A stretch of DNA of 26,338 bases, from positions 5,947 through 32,284 of the forward strand of contig LWDM01000035.1 in the NCBI GenBank assembly GCA_002083525.1, given 5' to 3'. The notes beneath the pieces were generated by a model. The model saw nothing but the letters and a program-made list of their open reading frames with translations. It ran no database searches and had not been told where the DNA came from. Below are positions 7,010 through 15,442 of this stretch, one piece after another. Position 1 is the first letter of the stretch. Every line of letters begins with the position of its first letter. Made by a program: the position numbers and the translations under genes. The DNA comes from Proteobacteria bacterium SG_bin9 (lineage in GTDB: Bacteria; Pseudomonadota; Alphaproteobacteria; Rhizobiales; Xanthobacteraceae).

Positions 7010-7087
7010 GTCATTGCGAGGAGCAAAGCGACGAAGCAATCCAGCTTCGAGCTTTTGGCTGGATTGCTTCGCTACGCTCGCAATGAC
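7010..7087 (+). repeat. Dispersed palindrome (GTCATTGCGAG...CTCGCAATGAC)
   Basis: The outer arms GTCATTGCGAG and CTCGCAATGAC are perfect. The inner arms (GAAGCAATCCAG and CTGGATTGCTTCG) also pair, giving a hairpin of about 78 nt between two convergent genes. It may end transcription from both sides. From memory it belongs to a very common intergenic repeat family of Bradyrhizobium-like genomes. Confidence 0.85.
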
Positions 7088-7092
7088 GTTGC

Positions 7093-8181
7093 CTAAACTA
7101 AGTACTTCGCGACAGCCTTCTCGTCCCAGGCAATGCCGCTGCCGGGCTCTTCACCGATCAGCACGTGGCCGTCCTTCACCTTGAGCGGCTCCTGCAACAC
7201 GCCGTTGGCCCAGTCGACATACTCCAGCCAGTGCGCGGTCGGGGTCACCGTCATCAAATGTGCGCTGACTTCCGAGAACAGGTGCGTCGACATCTCGACG
7301 CCCGCCGCATGCGCCAGCGCTGCCGCACGCATCCAGCCGGTGACGCCGCCGATGCGCTGCACGTCCGGCATCACGTAGTCGCTGGCCTCGTGCGCAAGCG
7401 ATGTCTCCATCGCGAACGCGCTGTCGAAATTTTCGCCGATCTGTATCGCCGTGCGGGTGTCGGCGGTGACGCACGCGCAGCCGGCATAGTCGTCGTGGCG
7501 CACCGGCTCTTCGATCCAGAGCAGCCCCTCGTCGTCGAGCATCTCGCAGCGGCGGATCGCCTCGGCGACGCTGAGCGACTGGTTATAGTCGCACATGAGC
7601 GTGACGTTATCGCCGACCGCCTTGCGCACAGCGCGCACGGTTTTCAGATCGTCGATCGCATCCGGGCGGCCGACCCGGATTTTCACGGCTGAAAAGCCTT
7701 CGCCAAGCAGCTTCAGCGCCTCGTCGGCAGCGGCTTTGGCTTTCATGATGCCGAGGCCCTTGGAGTTGTAGGCGCGGATCGGCTTCGGCACGCCGCCGAG
7801 CAGACGTGCGAGCGGCAGATTGCGCGCGCGCGCCAGCGCATCCCACGCCGCCATGTCGATCGCGGACTGCGCCAGCCGTTGAATACCGGCGAGGCCGAGC
7901 AGGGCAAAACGTTGCGTCAGCTTGCGTTCGATGTCGAACGGGATCAGTTCGTCGCCGGCGACGAGCTCCGACATGGCCGTGACCATTTCGGCCAGCGCCT
8001 TCAGCGCCACCGGCGTGATCGAGAAGATGTAGGTGTGCCCGCGCACGCCCTGATCGGTCTCGCAATCGACGAGCACCAGCGGCGCCTTGCTCACCGCGCC
8101 GGAGCTTGTCTGCAACGGCATGTTCATCGGCACGATGACCGGCCGCGCGGTGAAGCGTTTGATGCGGATGATGCCGGTCAT
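7093..8181 (-). CDS. Mandelate-racemase-like enolase-superfamily enzyme with a KxR motif
   Basis: A 362-residue enolase-superfamily protein, co-linear with Pseudomonas mandelate racemase from the N-terminal capping domain (MPLQTSSGAVSKAPLVLVD) to the C-terminal KYLV. Metal ligands are D198 (CDYNQS), E224 (WIEEPV) and E250 (QIGEN). The His-Asp dyad is H300 (STHLFSEVSAHL) and D273 (MPDVQRIGGVTGW), and E320 (HWLEYVD) is the electrophilic residue. All are three positions beyond the mandelate racemase numbering. The exception is the KxK pair: K167 is kept, but the position of the (S)-specific base K166 is Arg169. The enzyme should still make an enolate, but two-base racemisation may be altered. 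The substrate is probably a 2-hydroxy acid. The ATG at 8181 gives full family length. Confidence 0.92.
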   Translation of the reverse strand: MTGIIRIKRFTARPVIVPMNMPLQTSSGAVSKAPLVLVDCETDQGVRGHTYIFSITPVALKALAEMVTAMSELVAGDELIPFDIERKLTQRFALLGLAGIQRLAQSAIDMAAWDALARARNLPLARLLGGVPKPIRAYNSKGLGIMKAKAAADEALKLLGEGFSAVKIRVGRPDAIDDLKTVRAVRKAVGDNVTLMCDYNQSLSVAEAIRRCEMLDDEGLLWIEEPVRHDDYAGCACVTADTRTAIQIGENFDSAFAMETSLAHEASDYVMPDVQRIGGVTGWMRAAALAHAAGVEMSTHLFSEVSAHLMTVTPTAHWLEYVDWANGVLQEPLKVKDGHVLIGEEPGSGIAWDEKAVAKYLV

Positions 8182-8292
8182 GCGATACCCCTGCGCTGAT
8201 CGGGCAGGGCCTTAGCACGGAACGGCCGGGAGGTCATGGCGAGCGCGGCACGGCACTGCGGCGATATAGGCAAGGATCATTGCGTTATTTCC

Positions 8293-8455
8293 GTCGTCAT
8301 TCCGGGGCGTGCGAAGCACGAGCCCGGAATCCATACGCCGCAGCAGGCGTTTGACGAAGTCAGAAATGGCTCTGCGACTCTTGCAGCAAATCCCAAGAAT
8401 CACAGGGGGTATGGATTCCGGGCTCGCGCCAAGAGGCGCGCCCCGGAATGACGAC
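8293..8455 (+). repeat. Long dispersed palindrome (GTCGTCATTCCGG...CCGGAATGACGAC)
   Basis: Outer arms of about 20 bases (8293-8312 and 8435-8455) and inner arms around CCCGGAATCCATAC / GTATGGATTCCGGG flank a central segment of about 70 bases. It fills most of the 289-nt gap between carA and the enolase-superfamily gene. From memory this is another frequent intergenic element of the Bradyrhizobium group. It holds no convincing ORF. Confidence 0.8.
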
Positions 8456-8470
8456 TGAGGGCACTCGCCG

Positions 8471-9658
8471 CTAGCCCTTCTTCGCTCGCATCAAGTCCGC
8501 GAAGCGGGTGAAGAGGTAGTGCGAGTCGCGCGGGCCGGGCGAGGCTTCCGGGTGGTACTGCACCGAGAACACCGGCTTGTCGGTCAGCGCGATGCCGCAG
8601 TTCGAGCCGTCGAACAGCGAGACGTGCGTCTGCTTGGCGTGCTTCGGCAGCGTCGCTTCGTCCACCGCGAAGCCGTGGTTCATGGAGGTGATTTCCACCT
8701 TGCCGGTGGTTTCATCCTTCACCGGATGGTTCGCGCCGTGATGGCCCTGATGCATCTTCTTCGTCTTGGCGCCGACGGCGAGGCCGAGCATCTGGTGACC
8801 CAAACAGATTCCGAACGTCGGGGTGCCGCTGGCGATCACCTTCTGGATCACCGGCACCGCATACTTGCCGGTCTCGGCCGGATCGCCCGGGCCGTTCGAC
8901 AGGAACACGCCATCCGGCTTCATCGCGAGGATATCTTCTGCGGACGTCGTCGCGGGCACGACCGTGACCTTGCAGCCTTCACCAGCGAGCAGGCGCAGGA
9001 TGTTGCGCTTCACGCCGTAGTCGATGGCGACCACGTTGAACTCCGGCTTCTCCTGCCGGCCGAAACCCTTGCCCCACGCCCAGGGCGTCTCGTCCCAGGT
9101 GAAGCGCTGTCCGCTGGTCACCATCGGCACGAGGTCCATGCCTTCGAGGCCGGGCCACTCGCGCGCTTCCTTTTTCAGCGCGGCGAGATCGAACTTGCCG
9201 TCACGCGCATGCGCGATCACAGCGTTCGGCATGCCCTTGCTGCGGATCAGCGCGGTCAGCGCGCGCGTGTCGATGCCGGAGAGGCCAATGATGCCGCGCG
9301 CCTTCAGCCACTGGTCGAGGTGTTTGGCCGCGCGGAAGTTCGACGGATCGGTGATCGAACCGCGCAGGATCACACCGCGCGCGCCCGGCGTCGCCGCCAT
9401 GTTCACCGTCTCGATGTCTTCGTCGTTGGTGCCGACGTTGCCGATGTGCGGGAAGGTGAAGGTGATCAGCTGTCCGGCGTAGGACGGGTCGGTGAGGATT
9501 TCCTCGTAGCCGGTCATCGCGGTGTTGAAGCAGACTTCGCCGACGGCGGAGCCTTCCGCGCCGAGGCCGAAGCCTTCCAGCACGGTGCCATCGGCGAGCA
9601 CGAGGAGCGCGGTCGGTTTGAATTCCGGCCAGGCTGAAGCGTTTTCAGGGGTTGTCAT
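8471..9658 (-). CDS. carA: Carbamoyl-phosphate synthase small (glutaminase) subunit
   Basis: CarA hydrolyses glutamine and channels ammonia to CarB. The 395-residue protein has the N-terminal CPSase domain (LVLADGTVLEGFGLGAEGSAVG, then FNTAMTGYEEILTDPSYAGQ) and a C-terminal class I glutamine amidotransferase domain. That domain has nucleophile C285 in FGICLGHQM and the His-Glu pair H369/E371 in QYHPEASPGP, with SNGPGDP at 254-260. Length is normal. AGG lies about seven bases before the ATG. carB is on the same strand about 6.6 kb downstream, with unrelated genes on both strands between, so each needs its own promoter. carA is divergent from an alpha/beta hydrolase gene, with 136 nt between. 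Confidence 0.98.
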   Translation of the reverse strand: MTTPENASAWPEFKPTALLVLADGTVLEGFGLGAEGSAVGEVCFNTAMTGYEEILTDPSYAGQLITFTFPHIGNVGTNDEDIETVNMAATPGARGVILRGSITDPSNFRAAKHLDQWLKARGIIGLSGIDTRALTALIRSKGMPNAVIAHARDGKFDLAALKKEAREWPGLEGMDLVPMVTSGQRFTWDETPWAWGKGFGRQEKPEFNVVAIDYGVKRNILRLLAGEGCKVTVVPATTSAEDILAMKPDGVFLSNGPGDPAETGKYAVPVIQKVIASGTPTFGICLGHQMLGLAVGAKTKKMHQGHHGANHPVKDETTGKVEITSMNHGFAVDEATLPKHAKQTHVSLFDGSNCGIALTDKPVFSVQYHPEASPGPRDSHYLFTRFADLMRAKKG

Positions 9659-9794
9659 AAGCCGCCTACATAGACCCGGTGGTCCGCCGCGTCAAAGCCG
9701 GATCGCGGATAAAATTGCGTATTTGACAGGCTTTTTGATCGTTTCGCTTCGATGCTCTAGTCTTCCGCCAAACAAGCAGAACCGGGGGAGAAAC

Positions 9795-10496
9795 ATGAGC
9801 GAAACGACGCCGATCGTGCTGGTTCCTGGGCTCGCCTCGTCTTCCCGCATCTGGCTGCCGGTTCTGCCGGTGCTGTGGACCTTCGGGCCGGTGACGGTGG
9901 TCAATCACAGCCGCGACGATCAGATGGCGGCAATCGCCAAACGCATCCTCAAGGACGCGCCGCCGCGCTTCGCGCTCGCCGGTCATTCCATGGGCGGCTA
10001 CATCGCGTTCGAGATCATCCGTCAGGCCCCCGAGCGGGTGATCAAGCTCGCGCTGATGAACACGCAAGCGCGGCTCGATACGCCGGAGGTGGCCGCCCGC
10101 CGCCGCGATTTCATGGCGAAGGCGAAGGACGGCAAGCTGCAGGAGGTAATGGACGCGTCGTTTCCGTTGCTGGTGCATCCGTCGCGCATCAACGACGTGA
10201 TGCTGAAGCAGCTCAAGACCGATATGGCCAACGACACGGGCGCGCAGGGTTACATCAACAACCAGACCGCCATGCTCGCGCGAGCCGACTCGCTGCCGAC
10301 GCTGACCGCGATCCGCTGCCCAACCATGGTGCTCACCAGCGATCAGGACCTGCTGATCTCGAACGAGCGCTCGAAGGAGATGGCCGACGGCATTCGTGAC
10401 GCATGGCTCGTGACCGTTCCGGAGTGCGGCCATCTCTCGCAGGCCGAACAGCCGGAAGCGGTCAGCGCCGCGATGGCTGAGTGGATGGCCGCCTAG
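9795..10496 (+). CDS. Alpha/beta-fold hydrolase
   Basis: A 233-residue serine hydrolase with a complete triad: S65 in the elbow GHSMGGYIA, probable D185 in TSDQDLLIS and H213 in ECGHLSQAEQPE. The oxyanion region is LVPGLASSSRIW (9-20). The substrate is not predictable; small ester or lactone hydrolysis is typical. The frame is open further upstream (from 9522), but that part only mirrors carA. The ATG at 9795 follows GGGGGAG at a proper distance and begins the domain exactly, so it was chosen. A TTGACA hexamer at 9723-9728 could be the -35 box, but no good -10 box was seen. Confidence 0.9.
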   Translation: MSETTPIVLVPGLASSSRIWLPVLPVLWTFGPVTVVNHSRDDQMAAIAKRILKDAPPRFALAGHSMGGYIAFEIIRQAPERVIKLALMNTQARLDTPEVAARRRDFMAKAKDGKLQEVMDASFPLLVHPSRINDVMLKQLKTDMANDTGAQGYINNQTAMLARADSLPTLTAIRCPTMVLTSDQDLLISNERSKEMADGIRDAWLVTVPECGHLSQAEQPEAVSAAMAEWMAA

Positions 10497-10675
10497 GGTT
10501 CTTCAAAGTAACCATGAGACGAGTCCTGCCAACGGTGCCGCTGCGTCTCACTTGCGGCCGCAACGGTAGGTGAATAAGGATGATCCTACCGGGGTAGGGC
10601 CGCTGGCGTTTTCCAGGCCGCTCCGGGGTGGGGCCATCGTTGTTCGCGTTCTTGAGATCCATCCGCGAGGTCAAA

Positions 10676-12271
10676 GTGCCGTCGCAGTGGTGGCGGCTGG
10701 TCGATCGCTGGCTCGATGGCGTCGAGGCAGGGTGGGGCGTTCCGTTGCTGCTCGCGATGTTCGTCGCCGTCTGGATGGCGACGCTGACCGTCGCCTACTG
10801 GAACGTGTCGCTGTTCCCCGATGTGCTCGAAGCGTGGTCGGTCGGGCGAACGCTCGGCTGGGGAAACGCCAAACATCCGCCCCTGATGGGCTGGATCGCG
10901 CTCGGCTGGACCAGCGTCTTTCCGGTCACCGACTGGTCGATGACCTTGCTGGCGTTGGTCAACGCCGCGCTCGGCCTGTGGTTTATCGATCTGATTGCGC
11001 GGCGATTCCTGACAGCCGAAGGCCGCGCGATCGTGCTGTTGCTGGCGATGCTGCTGCCCGCCTATCATTTCCATGCGCAGCGCTTTAACGCCAACTCGGT
11101 GCTGCTCGCGGTCTGGCCGCTGGCGATTTACTGCTTCCTGCGTTCGTTCGAAGACAAGCGAAGCGTTGGCTGGGCGGCCGCAGCCGGTGCCGCGAGCGCG
11201 CTCGCCTTGCTCGGCAAGTACTACTCGGTGTTTCTGGTTGCGGGCTTTGTCTGCGCGGCTGCGATTCATTCCGAGCGGTTGAAATATTTCCGCTCGCCGG
11301 CGCCGTGGGTATCCGCGCTCGCCGGCCTCGTTGTGCTTGCGCCGCACCTGTACTGGCTGATCACGACGGATTTCTTGATCTTCCGCTACCCGGCCAGCAA
11401 GCATGGCGGGCTGAGCGCTGGGCAGGTTCTGGGGAAGTCGGTCAGTTTCGTCTTGGGTATTGCCGGCTGGCTGGTGCTTCCCGTTTTCGTGTGGCTGGCG
11501 ATGTTGCGCGGCCATCTGCGCGATTGGTTTGCCGGCGTGCAGATGCGCGACGCATGTTTGCAACTGCTGACGCTGATCTTCGCCGGCACGGTTCTGTTGC
11601 CGATTCCCGTGGCGCTTGCTGCGCGCAGCGGACTGACGGCGGTGTGGGCGCTGCAGGGACTGTTCCTTGCGATCGTGATTGTGGTGTGCCTGTCGCATGT
11701 CCGTCCGAGCCGGCACGAGACCGCGAGGCTGTTCAGTCTTGTGGCGGCGCTGACCGTTCTGGTCGCCGTGTTTGCGCCGCTGCACGCGATCTATCGCAAT
11801 ACGTATGAGTTCAACGAGCGGCGGAATTTCTACCTGCCGGCGACGCAGGAATTGATGCGGCAATGGCGCGAGCTGTCCACGCAGCCGCTGCGGCGCGCGA
11901 GCGGGACGGAGTTCCTCGCATTCGCGATTGCCTTCTACAGCGAGGACCATCCTGTCTTCAGCCGTCCGGTTCTGCCAGGCGGTGAGTATCCGTTGCCGCC
12001 GCAGCGGGTGCTGGAAGGCGGGTGGGCGTCGCTCTGTTTCTCGGATCAGCGTGTCTGCACCGACTGGCAAACGCGCGTGGGGGCTTACGCACTAAACCCG
12101 GTGCGCTTTGAAACCGAGATCACGATGCAGCTGTGGGGTATGAAAGGCCTCTCGCGCAGGGTCAGTGGACTGATGGTGCCGCCGGCCGATGAAGTGCCGC
12201 AGCTGCGCAACAAGCCGCGCCTCTTGCATGAGGACGGCATCGAGGAATTCGGGGCACGCAGGCGCCCCTGA
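10676..12271 (+). CDS. ArnT/PMT-like membrane glycosyltransferase (GT-C fold)
   Basis: An integral membrane protein of about 531 residues. Multiple hydrophobic segments span roughly residues 20-380 and a soluble domain of about 150 residues follows. The first periplasmic loop has an acidic residue (FPDVLEAW) and then NAKHPPLMGW, the pattern of PMT/ArnT-type transferases that use polyprenyl-phosphate sugars. LLGKYYSVFLVAG and APHLYWLITTDF also fit this family. It probably glycosylates an envelope lipid or glycan; donor and acceptor are unknown. The GTG at 10676 was chosen because GAGG lies five bases upstream. The frame is open from a GTG at 10628, which has no ribosome site. The 180-nt gap before it holds two short inverted repeats (10515-10550 and 10565-10590) and nothing else recognisable. 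Confidence 0.85.
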   Translation: MPSQWWRLVDRWLDGVEAGWGVPLLLAMFVAVWMATLTVAYWNVSLFPDVLEAWSVGRTLGWGNAKHPPLMGWIALGWTSVFPVTDWSMTLLALVNAALGLWFIDLIARRFLTAEGRAIVLLLAMLLPAYHFHAQRFNANSVLLAVWPLAIYCFLRSFEDKRSVGWAAAAGAASALALLGKYYSVFLVAGFVCAAAIHSERLKYFRSPAPWVSALAGLVVLAPHLYWLITTDFLIFRYPASKHGGLSAGQVLGKSVSFVLGIAGWLVLPVFVWLAMLRGHLRDWFAGVQMRDACLQLLTLIFAGTVLLPIPVALAARSGLTAVWALQGLFLAIVIVVCLSHVRPSRHETARLFSLVAALTVLVAVFAPLHAIYRNTYEFNERRNFYLPATQELMRQWRELSTQPLRRASGTEFLAFAIAFYSEDHPVFSRPVLPGGEYPLPPQRVLEGGWASLCFSDQRVCTDWQTRVGAYALNPVRFETEITMQLWGMKGLSRRVSGLMVPPADEVPQLRNKPRLLHEDGIEEFGARRRP

Positions 12272-12348
12272 AAGGTTCGCAATCGCCACGACCCGGGCTA
12301 TAAGGGGCCGCGCCACGGGCGCACCTGATTTGCTGCCGGAGGATCGAC

Positions 12349-12804
12349 ATGCTGCGCGACGCCATCAACAACGCGGTCAAGGACGCCATGAAGGCTAAGG
12401 AAGAGCGCAAGCTCTCCACGCTGCGGATGATGAACGCGTCGATCAAGAACGCCGACATCGAGGCGCGCGGGCAGGGCAAGGGGCCGCTTGCCGACGGCGA
12501 CCTGCTGAGCCTGTTCCAGAAAATGATCAAGCAGCGGCAGGATTCGATCGAACTCTACGACAAGGGCGGCCGCGCCGAACTCGCCGCCCAGGAGCGCGAG
12601 GAGATCGCGATCATTACCGCGTACTTGCCGAAGCAGATGTCCGACGCCGAAGTCAACGACGCGATCAAGGCGGCGATCGCCGAGACCGGCGCCGCCGGCA
12701 TGAAGGACATGGGCAAGGTCGTCGGCGCGCTGAAGGCGAAGTATTCCGGCCAGATGGATTTCGCCAAGGCCAGCGGACTGGTGAAGGCGGCGCTGAGCGG
12801 TTAG
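12349..12804 (+). CDS. GatB/YqeY domain protein
   Basis: A 151-residue protein of the YqeY family, related to the C-terminal tRNA-binding domain of GatB. Visible landmarks are a helical N-terminus (STLRMMNASIKNADIEARGQ, about 23-42), YLPKQMSDAEV (about 97-107) and the C-terminal GKVVGALKAKYSGQMDFAKAS. The cellular role is not established; tRNA-related amidotransfer has been suggested from homology only. GGAGG about seven bases before the ATG is a strong ribosome site. In many alphaproteobacteria this gene lies between carA and dnaG, which is the order here, although other genes are interposed. An acyl-CoA synthetase gene follows after 31 nt and may be co-transcribed. Confidence 0.95.
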   Translation: MLRDAINNAVKDAMKAKEERKLSTLRMMNASIKNADIEARGQGKGPLADGDLLSLFQKMIKQRQDSIELYDKGGRAELAAQEREEIAIITAYLPKQMSDAEVNDAIKAAIAETGAAGMKDMGKVVGALKAKYSGQMDFAKASGLVKAALSG

Positions 12805-12835
12805 TTTTCCGGAAAAGAAAATCCGGGAGGTCGCC

Positions 12836-14446
12836 GTGCTCACGCCCGCACCCGACTACGACACGCTCTACCGCGATTTCCGCTGGGATGTGCCGGCGCG
12901 CTTCAACATGGCGCAGGCCTGCTGCGATCGTCACGCGGACGGCTCGGGCCGTCTCGCGCTGATCGACGTCGCCGAGAGCGGCAAGGCGGCGCGCTACAGC
13001 TTCGATGATCTGAAAACATTCTCGTCCGCCTTCGCCAATGTGCTGACCGCCGACGGTCTCGCGCGCGGCGATGTCGTCGCGGTGTTTCTCTCGCAGTCGA
13101 TCGAACTGCCGGTCGCGCATCTGGCCGTGTGGCGCGCGGCGATGATCTCGCTGCCGCTGTTCGTGCTGTTCGGCGAGGACGCGATCGAATTCCGGTTGCA
13201 GAATTCCGGCGCCAGCGCTGTCGTCACCGACGAGACCGGTTACGCCAAGATCGCGGCGATCCGCAGCCGGCTGCCGAATCTCAAGCATGTTTACGTCATC
13301 TCGGACGCGCCGCCGGCGGGAACCAAATCGTTCTGGGGCTCATTGCGCGCAACGGCGAGCGATCACGTGCTGGCCGACACCTCATGCGACGATCCGGCGC
13401 TGATCATCTACACCTCCGGCACCACGGGAAATCCGAAAGGCGCGCTGCACGCGCATCGCGTGCTGCTCGGCCATCTGCCGAACGTCGAGATGACGCATGA
13501 TTTCTTCCCGCAACCGGGCGACATCATGTGGACGCCGGCCGACTGGGCCTGGATCGGCGGGCTCGTCAACGCGCTGCTCGCCGCACTCTATCACGGCACG
13601 CCGGTGGTGGCCTCGCGTGCGCGCAAGTTCGACTCGCACGCGGCGATGCAGCTGATGGCCGATCACAACATCCGCAACGTGTTCCTGCCGCCGACCGCGC
13701 TGAAGCTGATGCGGCAGGCGAACGTGAAGCATGAAGGTGTGAAACTGCGCAGCATCTTCACCGGCGGCGAATCGCTCGGCGCGGAAATGCTGGCCTGGGT
13801 GAAAGCGACGTTCGGCGTCGAGGCGCACGAGGTGTTCGGGCAGACCGAGAACAACCTCGTGATCGGTTCGAATGCGAAGCTGTTTCCGATCCGCCCCGGC
13901 TCGATGGGCAAGGCGACGCCGGGCTTCGACGTGCGCATTGTCGACGAAGACGGCAACGAGCTGCCGCGCGGCGCCCGCGGTATCATCGGCGTGCGCCAGC
14001 CGACGCCATCGACCATGCTCGGCTATTGGAAAAATCCCGAAGCGACGGCGAAGAAATACGCCGGCGGCTTCCTGCTCACCGGCGATCTCGGTATGCAGGA
14101 TGAGGACGGCTACTTCTGGTACATGAGCCGCGAGGACGATGTGATCACCTCGGCCGGCTATCGTATCGGCCCGTCCGAGATCGAGGATACGCTGTTGAAG
14201 CATCCGGCGGTGGCGCTCGCCGCCGTCGTCGGCATTCCCGATCCGATCCGCACCGAGTCGATCAAGGCATGGCTGGTGCTGCGGCCGGGCTTCATGCCGG
14301 GCGATGCGCTCGCGAAAGACATCCAGGATTTCGTCAAGACGCGGCTCGCCGCGCACGAATATCCGCGCTTCGTCGAATTCGCCAACGAACTGCCGATGAC
14401 CGCGACCGGCAAGGTGCTGCGGCGGGAACTGCGTTCGCGCGGGTGA
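12836..14446 (+). CDS. AMP-binding acyl-CoA synthetase
   Basis: A 536-residue enzyme of the acetyl/medium-chain acyl-CoA synthetase type, activating a carboxylic acid via an acyl-adenylate. The P-loop-like A3 motif YTSGTTGNPKG is at 192-202. WTPADWAWIGGL follows in the substrate region, FGQTENN replaces the usual YGxTE, and TGDLGMQDEDGYFWYMSREDD is the hinge. GYRIGPSEIED is the A8 loop, and K526 in TATGKVLRREL is the adenylating lysine. The full motif set resembles short- or medium-chain (ACSM-like) synthetases; the acid is unknown. The GTG start has GGGAGG about seven bases upstream. It follows yqeY by 31 nt. A separate ribosome site and an AraC gene follow. Confidence 0.93.
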   Translation: MLTPAPDYDTLYRDFRWDVPARFNMAQACCDRHADGSGRLALIDVAESGKAARYSFDDLKTFSSAFANVLTADGLARGDVVAVFLSQSIELPVAHLAVWRAAMISLPLFVLFGEDAIEFRLQNSGASAVVTDETGYAKIAAIRSRLPNLKHVYVISDAPPAGTKSFWGSLRATASDHVLADTSCDDPALIIYTSGTTGNPKGALHAHRVLLGHLPNVEMTHDFFPQPGDIMWTPADWAWIGGLVNALLAALYHGTPVVASRARKFDSHAAMQLMADHNIRNVFLPPTALKLMRQANVKHEGVKLRSIFTGGESLGAEMLAWVKATFGVEAHEVFGQTENNLVIGSNAKLFPIRPGSMGKATPGFDVRIVDEDGNELPRGARGIIGVRQPTPSTMLGYWKNPEATAKKYAGGFLLTGDLGMQDEDGYFWYMSREDDVITSAGYRIGPSEIEDTLLKHPAVALAAVVGIPDPIRTESIKAWLVLRPGFMPGDALAKDIQDFVKTRLAAHEYPRFVEFANELPMTATGKVLRRELRSRG

Positions 14447-14526
14447 GGCGCGACCTTCCGTCATCCCGACCATCGCCGTTCCATGGTACGATTGTCTGCG
14501 ACAGCACCGGTCACGGGAGGTCGGCG

Positions 14527-15333
14527 ATGGACGTCAGACGCAAGACGCCGCATCCCGCGCTTCGACACATCGTCCGCTCGTTCGAGGAACGTCGTCTGAC
14601 ATTGGGCGCCGAGGTGCTGACATGGCCGCTGACCGCACGGCCGCATCAGATCATTGACGTTTATCTGGGTGATCCGTTTCGTCTCCGGGTCGACGACGGG
14701 CCGATGCAGACGGCGCCCGAAACGGTGGTGGTCGGCCCGCAGGGCTCGCGGCGCATTCAGCTCTACATGTCGGGCGAGATCCATATCTTCAACATTCTGT
14801 TGCAGCCGTCAGCCCTCAACCGTCTCGTTGGCATCGACATGCGGTCGCTGGTCAACGAAGGCATCGCGGCCCGCGATGTTCTCGGCCAGCGTGCGGTTCT
14901 GCTGAACGATGCGGTGCGTTCCGCTCGCGACTTCGCCTCGCGCGTGGCCGCCGCCGAGCGATGGTTCGGGATGATGCAGGAGAACATCCAGATGCGCGAC
15001 GGGATCGACCAGACGTCGCGTCTGCTGTGGGCGTCGCGTGGCCGTGCGCGTATCGACGAGCTTGCCAAGCGTTCGGGGCTGAGCGCACGGCAATTTCAGC
15101 GTCGCTTCACGATGCAGGTCGGTCTGTCTCCGAAGCTCTATGCACGGACGATCAGGTTCGACGCCGTATTGACGGCCCACCGCACTCAGCCAAGAAAACC
15201 CTGGACCGGCATCATCCACGACGCCGGGTACTTCGATCAGGCGCATTTCATCCGTGAATGCCATGACCTGGTCGGCGTCGGACCGAGCCATTTCGTCGGC
15301 GACTGGGACAACATTATTTCCCCGGATGGCTGA
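14527..15333 (+). CDS. AraC-family transcriptional regulator
   Basis: A 268-residue regulator. The N-terminal 165 residues look like a DUF6597-type sensor domain (GPQGSRRIQLYMSGEIHIFNILLQP). The C-terminal AraC DNA-binding domain has both helix-turn-helix units: ARIDELAKRSGLSARQFQRR, then IIHDAGYFDQAHFIRECH with GVGPSHF. The frame is open from 14269, but that part overlaps the acyl-CoA synthetase gene. The ATG at 14527 has GGGAGG eight bases upstream and begins the domain, so it was chosen. Targets are unknown. The acyl-CoA synthetase gene 80 nt upstream on the same strand and the exported hydrolase gene downstream are the nearest candidates. Confidence 0.9.
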   Translation: MDVRRKTPHPALRHIVRSFEERRLTLGAEVLTWPLTARPHQIIDVYLGDPFRLRVDDGPMQTAPETVVVGPQGSRRIQLYMSGEIHIFNILLQPSALNRLVGIDMRSLVNEGIAARDVLGQRAVLLNDAVRSARDFASRVAAAERWFGMMQENIQMRDGIDQTSRLLWASRGRARIDELAKRSGLSARQFQRRFTMQVGLSPKLYARTIRFDAVLTAHRTQPRKPWTGIIHDAGYFDQAHFIRECHDLVGVGPSHFVGDWDNIISPDG

Positions 15334-15442
15334 AATTTACAATCGCGCGGCGGGCATGGCTTGGTAGTCGAGAGCGCAGCCGTTGCGCGGGCGTTGCATC
15401 ATCCGAGCGACGGATCAAACATGGAGCCGTCTCGTGGTGGGA

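Noticed and set aside
8519..9637. Plus-strand open frame of 372 codons opposite carA
   Set aside because: Arg/His/Asp-rich composition with no motifs; carA on the other strand is certain.
9723..9760. TTGACA hexamer as a promoter for the alpha/beta hydrolase gene
   Set aside because: No acceptable -10 box at 16-18 bases; the hexamer alone is not enough to call a promoter.
10515..10590. Two short inverted repeats before the glycosyltransferase gene
   Set aside because: Arms of six or seven bases with loops of 14-22 bases and no T-run; too weak to call as a terminator or operator.
10586..12070. Long minus-strand open frame of 494 codons opposite the glycosyltransferase gene
   Set aside because: Its translation is Gln/Arg/His-rich without domain features, while the plus strand gives a clear membrane protein. 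It is an antisense shadow of GC-rich coding DNA.
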